The notes under the pieces: generated by a model
What the model was told of the DNA's origin: nothing
Seen by the model: the letters and a program-made list of their open reading frames with translations, nothing else
Database searches by the model: none
Translations under genes and position numbers: made by a program
Part shown: positions 61,086 through 64,000 of the stretch, one piece after another
Layout: every line of letters starts with the position of its first letter
How positions within the stretch are numbered: position 1 is the first letter of the stretch
Source of the DNA: Pantoea rwandensis
Lineage (GTDB): Bacteria; Pseudomonadota; Gammaproteobacteria; Enterobacterales; Enterobacteriaceae
Assembly: GCF_002095475.1 (NCBI RefSeq)
Contig: NZ_MLFR01000001.1
Span: 434,001 to 498,000, forward strand
DNA: 64,000 nucleotides
Direction of reading: 5' to 3'

Positions 61086-61106
61086 ATGCCGCCCGCAGGC
61101 GGCCAT
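61086..61106. terminator. GCCGCC/GGCGGC terminator after the dehydratase gene
   Basis: Stem GCCGCC (61088-61093)/GGCGGC (61098-61103), directly after the stop of the enolase-superfamily gene on the minus strand. Confidence 0.65.
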
Positions 61107-61108
61107 CT

Positions 61109-62362
61109 TTAAGGCCTTGCTGCTGAGCCATCTGGCAAGCGCGCGTTCGTCCACTCTGGCAGGTCGCCTTTTACAGGATACTTAGCCGCTTGAGCTTCAT
61201 CGATATCTACCCCCAAGCCAGGGCGGTCACTGAGATAAGCGTAACCACGATCAATTTCTGGGCAGCCAGGGAAGACTTCCTGCAGAGCATCATTAACCGG
61301 GGTATATTCCTGGATGCCGAGATTGGTAATACTCATGTCGATATGCAGATTTGCCGCCACCCCAACCGGTGAAATATCACCTGGCCCATGCCAGGCGGTT
61401 CTTACGCCATAGAGTTCAGCAAAAGTCGCCAGCTTTTTGGCAGGCGTAATCCCGCCGATGGTGCTGACATGGCAACGAATATAATCGATTAGTTGGTTTT
61501 GGATCAGGGGCTTCCACTCATTGATTTGGGTAAACAACTCACCCATCGCTATCGGTGTGCTGCTCTGTGTACGTAATGTTTTAAGCCAATCAATGTTCTC
61601 AGGGGCGACAGGATCTTCGAGGAAAAACAGCTGGAACTCTTCCAACGATTTCGCCATTTGGATTGAGGCAATCGGTGTGATTCGCTCGTGTACGTCATGG
61701 ATAAACTCCACACCAAAACCAATTTTATTGCGCAGATGATCAAACAAACGAGGTACTGCACGCGCGTAAGCTTCGGGGTCGAAATAGACGCCCGGCGTCT
61801 GACTACGCGGTGACACCTTCGGCTGAATATTACGAGCCTTAGCCAACTTACCGGCGATCAGTCGTAAATCATCTGTACCGGCACCGCCATACATGCCCAC
61901 CTGACAGCGTACATATTGATAACCCTCTTCCATACGCGCCCGAATATTATCTTCAACTTCAACTTCATCTGCACCGTCACAGTGGCGGTAAAGAGCAATA
62001 CCATCACGGCATTTCCCACCCAACAGTTCGTACACTGGCAGCCCAGCCACTTTGCCTTTTAAATCCCACAAGGCCATATCGACGCCAGACAGTGCGTTGT
62101 TCATGACCGGGCCATTTCGCCAGTAGCCACTCACGGCTGCCGATTGCCAAATATCCTCAATTCGCGCGGGATCCTTACCCATTAAAAACGGTTTCATATA
62201 GTTGTCGATGGCAGAGGCGACGGCATGAATACGCTGAGTAAAGGTTGCACAGCCCAAACCGTATAAACCAGGTTCGCTGGTTTCAATTTTAACCACCACC
62301 AGGTCAATACCGCCTGGTGCGGTGAGAATGGTTTTTACGTTGGTAATCTTAAGTTGGCTCAT
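61109..62362 (-). CDS. Enolase-superfamily sugar-acid dehydratase (ManD/RspA-like)
   Basis: 417 residues: capping domain (about 1-115) and barrel with metal ligands in the usual places (VEFIHDVHER, FLEDPVAPEN, MGELF). The segment SPRSQTPGVYF and WHGPGDISPVG are typical of the ManD/RspA group, whose active members dehydrate D-mannonate or D-gluconate; RspA-like ones may be very slow. ATG 62362 after AGGATT. A TGTCCTACATGTT operator sits 26 bp upstream, shared with the gntR gene. Fits a sugar-acid route with the IdnO-like SDR. Confidence 0.85.
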   Translation of the reverse strand: MSQLKITNVKTILTAPGGIDLVVVKIETSEPGLYGLGCATFTQRIHAVASAIDNYMKPFLMGKDPARIEDIWQSAAVSGYWRNGPVMNNALSGVDMALWDLKGKVAGLPVYELLGGKCRDGIALYRHCDGADEVEVEDNIRARMEEGYQYVRCQVGMYGGAGTDDLRLIAGKLAKARNIQPKVSPRSQTPGVYFDPEAYARAVPRLFDHLRNKIGFGVEFIHDVHERITPIASIQMAKSLEEFQLFFLEDPVAPENIDWLKTLRTQSSTPIAMGELFTQINEWKPLIQNQLIDYIRCHVSTIGGITPAKKLATFAELYGVRTAWHGPGDISPVGVAANLHIDMSITNLGIQEYTPVNDALQEVFPGCPEIDRGYAYLSDRPGLGVDIDEAQAAKYPVKGDLPEWTNARLPDGSAARP

Positions 62363-62387
62363 GCTAATCCTCATTAATCTTGTATGA

Positions 62388-62400
62388 TGTCCTACATGTT
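62388..62400. promoter_or_regulatory. Candidate GntR operator before the dehydratase gene
   Basis: TGTCCTACATGTT, identical 13-mer to 63155-63167 before the GntR gene. Confidence 0.6.
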
Positions 62401-62406
62401 AAAGGA

Positions 62407-62431
62407 ATAAAAAAAGCCGCAATGGGCTTTT
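62407..62431 (-). terminator. Intrinsic terminator after the GntR gene
   Basis: On the minus strand AAAGCC/GGCTTT stem (62413-62430) followed by a run of T (A-run on plus). It separates gntR from the dehydratase gene, which therefore needs its own promoter. Confidence 0.75.
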
Positions 62432-62438
62432 CCTATGA

Positions 62439-63149
62439 TCAGTTATGGCGTACATCCTCGATGGCGTGCACGTTATGGGTCATCGCACTGTTGAGCGTCT
62501 CTGTTGCCAAATCTGCATCACGATTTTTCAGCGCCATGAATACCTTAATGTGGGCTTCAACGCTCTCAAGCGTAATGCCCAGCACACGGTTTAACTCTTC
62601 GAGATAATGCACATAGATGCCTTTGAGTGACTCCATAACATGAATAAAAATTTTGTTATGCGAGGCTTTCACTATGGCCAGATGAAAGTCATAGTCTGCC
62701 AGGGAGTACTTCTTGTAATCTTCCCGATTGACCAGCATACGATTGAGTGCACTCTCTAACGCCTGAATGTCTTCATCAGTTGCATTCTCTACAGCCAACT
62801 CCATGCAACGAAACTCAACGGTTTGGCGAAACACTCGCATATCGTCAAACTCTTCCTGAGACAGATGCAAAATCGGCTGATTGTCACTGAATGCCCCGTA
62901 GCGCGCGACATCCCGAGTAACATAAGTCCCCTTGCCCTGATGCGTGATGACGATACCTAAATCACGTAGTTTTTGCACTGCACTGCGCACGCTGACTCGG
63001 CTGACCTGGAAGGTGGCAGTGAGTTCTGCTTCAGAAGGCAACTTACAGCCCGGCTCCCAGATGCCATCTTGAATGTTCTGCTTCATCTGCTCGTAGATCA
63101 CATCCACGATATTGTGTTTTTGAATACTTGCCAGCGCCACGTTGCTCAC
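62439..63149 (-). CDS. GntR-family (FadR/FCD) regulator of sugar-acid genes
   Basis: 236 residues: GntR winged helix (about 12-80; LPSEAELTATFQVSRVSVRSAVQKL, shortened to its pattern SEAELTATFQVSRVSVR) and FCD domain (about 98-225, with metal-type His in YDFHLAIVKASHN). Similar in kind to UxuR/ExuR. Identical 13-bp sites lie before this gene and before the dehydratase gene, and a weaker one before the divergent SDR gene, so it probably controls all three. Confidence 0.87.
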   Translation of the reverse strand: MSNVALASIQKHNIVDVIYEQMKQNIQDGIWEPGCKLPSEAELTATFQVSRVSVRSAVQKLRDLGIVITHQGKGTYVTRDVARYGAFSDNQPILHLSQEEFDDMRVFRQTVEFRCMELAVENATDEDIQALESALNRMLVNREDYKKYSLADYDFHLAIVKASHNKIFIHVMESLKGIYVHYLEELNRVLGITLESVEAHIKVFMALKNRDADLATETLNSAMTHNVHAIEDVRHN

Positions 63150-63154
63150 TCACT

Positions 63155-63167
63155 TGTCCTACATGTT
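63155..63167. promoter_or_regulatory. Candidate GntR operator before its own gene
   Basis: TGTCCTACATGTT, 6 bp upstream of the GntR start codon. Same 13-mer as at 62388. Confidence 0.6.
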
Positions 63168-63390
63168 GGCCTTTTTAACTTTTTCACTGTCTTGGCACAA
63201 GGCGTTTTTTCATTTATCACCCTTTACACGTTTAATTCACAAGATGTAAATACTTTAAATTCATTAGCTTATAATGCTTTTGATGCTTTCATGGTTTGCT
63301 ACCAGATCCCATTTTTGTGAAACAGTCTGCAATTTGTTAATCATGTGATTGCTGCTACCTATAACCTCACGTACAACTCTCACATCAACT

Positions 63391-63403
63391 TGTTAGTCAT
63401 GTT
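63391..63403. promoter_or_regulatory. Weaker operator-like site before the IdnO-like gene
   Basis: TGTTAGTCATGTT matches the 13-mer of 62388 and 63155 at both ends (TGT and CATGTT), 16 bp before the SDR start. Confidence 0.35.
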
Positions 63404-63418
63404 ACATGAGGAGTTATC

Positions 63419-64000
63419 ATGCACCCCCTTTTCGATTTAACGGGAAAAACAGCCTTAATTACCGGTTCAACGCGCGGGCTCGGTTTTGCCTACGCCACAG
63501 GATTAGCGCAGGCTGGCGCTTCTGTCATCCTGAATGGCACCTGCGAACAACACATGCATCACGCGTTGGCACAGTTAGAAGCACAGGGATTTAATGCGCG
63601 GGGCTTTCTCTTTAACGTCGCAAATGAAGATGAGATAGAGCACGTTTTCACGCAGCTTGATGAAGAAAATGTCCACGTCGATATCGTCATCAATAATGCC
63701 GGTATTCAGTTCCGTAAACCTATGCTGGAACTGGCCTTAAGTGACTGGCAGCGCGTATTAGATGTCAATCTCACCAGTGCCTTCCTGGTATCTCGAGCTG
63801 CAGCGCGGCGTATGGTGGCGCGCAACAGCGGTGGCAAAATTATCAACATCGGCTCACTCACTAGCGAAGCCGCTCGCGCGACCGTTGCCCCTTATACCGC
63901 AGCAAAAGGCGGTATCAAATTACTGACGAAATCGATGGCAGCTGAATGGGCTGTCCATAACATCCAATCGAATGGCATCGGACCGGGCTATATCCTCACC
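63419..64000 (+). CDS. IdnO-like gluconate/2-keto-acid SDR (partial, cut by window end)
   Basis: 194 residues visible, no stop before the window ends. Opening FDLTGKTALITGSTRGLGFA, NNAGIQFRKPM near 95, SLTSEAARATVAPYTAAKGG with Tyr-x3-Lys near 160 and GIGPGYILT at the end; pattern is that of gluconate 5-dehydrogenase IdnO/Ga5DH (about 254 residues). ATG 63419 after GAGGAG. Divergent from the GntR regulator. Should reduce 5-keto-gluconate or a related keto acid. Confidence 0.85.
   Translation, partial: MHPLFDLTGKTALITGSTRGLGFAYATGLAQAGASVILNGTCEQHMHHALAQLEAQGFNARGFLFNVANEDEIEHVFTQLDEENVHVDIVINNAGIQFRKPMLELALSDWQRVLDVNLTSAFLVSRAAARRMVARNSGGKIINIGSLTSEAARATVAPYTAAKGGIKLLTKSMAAEWAVHNIQSNGIGPGYILT

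Noticed and set aside
1..64000. tRNA, rRNA, CRISPR, IS element or prophage
   Set aside because: I looked for cloverleaf-type segments, regular spaced repeats, transposase motifs and phage gene blocks and found none that I could support.

Overview
The window looks like chromosomal DNA of an enterobacterium, most likely Erwiniaceae (Pantoea or Erwinia type). Several genes read as clear homologues of Escherichia coli proteins (YddG, YlaC, MnaT, YcgZ, YmgA, YbaA, Blc, MacA/MacB, NanE, an OmpC-type porin). They are embedded among many catabolic, transport and regulator genes that vary between strains. Genus is an inference from recalled protein similarity. I found no rRNA, tRNA, insertion sequence, prophage or CRISPR array.

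Layout. 1-6.4 kb: end of a membrane protein gene, a GntR regulator, a DapA-type lyase/aldehyde dehydrogenase operon, the aromatic amino acid exporter yddG and a frameshifted MFS gene. 6.5-11.1 kb: a UbiX/UbiD-type aryl-acid decarboxylase pair preceded by a (frameshifted) MarR regulator and flanked by two GlxA-type AraC regulators. 11.2-13.4 kb: HD hydrolase, ABM monooxygenase, ACT protein and ArsR regulator. 13.4-18.2 kb: candidate small RNA, DUF924, ylaC, a small DUF1471 protein, an AdeRS-like two-component system and a general porin. 18.4-25.0 kb: LysR, MFS, a Fur-box-preceded flavin hydroxylase, mnaT with a divergent XRE-cupin regulator, AraC and SDR. 25.3-29.4 kb: ycgZ-ymgA, a cysteine hydrolase with a possible leader ORF, an OtsA paralogue with its catalytic residues replaced, and an RcnR-type metal sensor with a DUF3147 membrane protein. 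29.4-38.7 kb: LysR/DHA2 pair, PEBP protein, a LacI-type ligand domain without HTH, LysE exporter, VOC protein, ybaA, blc and a GAF-GGDEF-EAL phosphodiesterase. 39-45.6 kb: an AT-rich predicted outer-membrane protein and an IclR-controlled operon (MHS transporter, ketopantoate-reductase-like, SDR, polysaccharide-deacetylase-like) of unknown substrate. 45.7-53.4 kb: an ABC-F gene behind a possible leader peptide, an ECF sigma/anti-sigma operon with cytochrome b561 and a TPR protein, and macAB (macB frameshifted). 53.5-60.4 kb: an RpiR-PTS-nanE amino-sugar cluster, then three small DUF1471 exported proteins, two of them a recent duplication carrying a GATC-containing palindrome. 60.5-64 kb: a frameshifted GNAT gene and a sugar-acid cluster (enolase-superfamily dehydratase, GntR, IdnO-like SDR cut by the window end).

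How the parts fit. Most of the window is regulator-plus-pump or regulator-plus-enzyme cassettes: uptake and breakdown of sugar acids, amino sugars and aromatic acids, plus efflux. In several of them matching inverted or direct repeats sit in front of both the regulator and the target genes, which gives testable operator assignments. Four genes (MFS at 5.1 kb, marR at 7.5 kb, macB, GNAT at 60.5 kb) are each broken by one missing base in or beside a short run. That pattern suggests sequencing indels at least as strongly as real pseudogenes.
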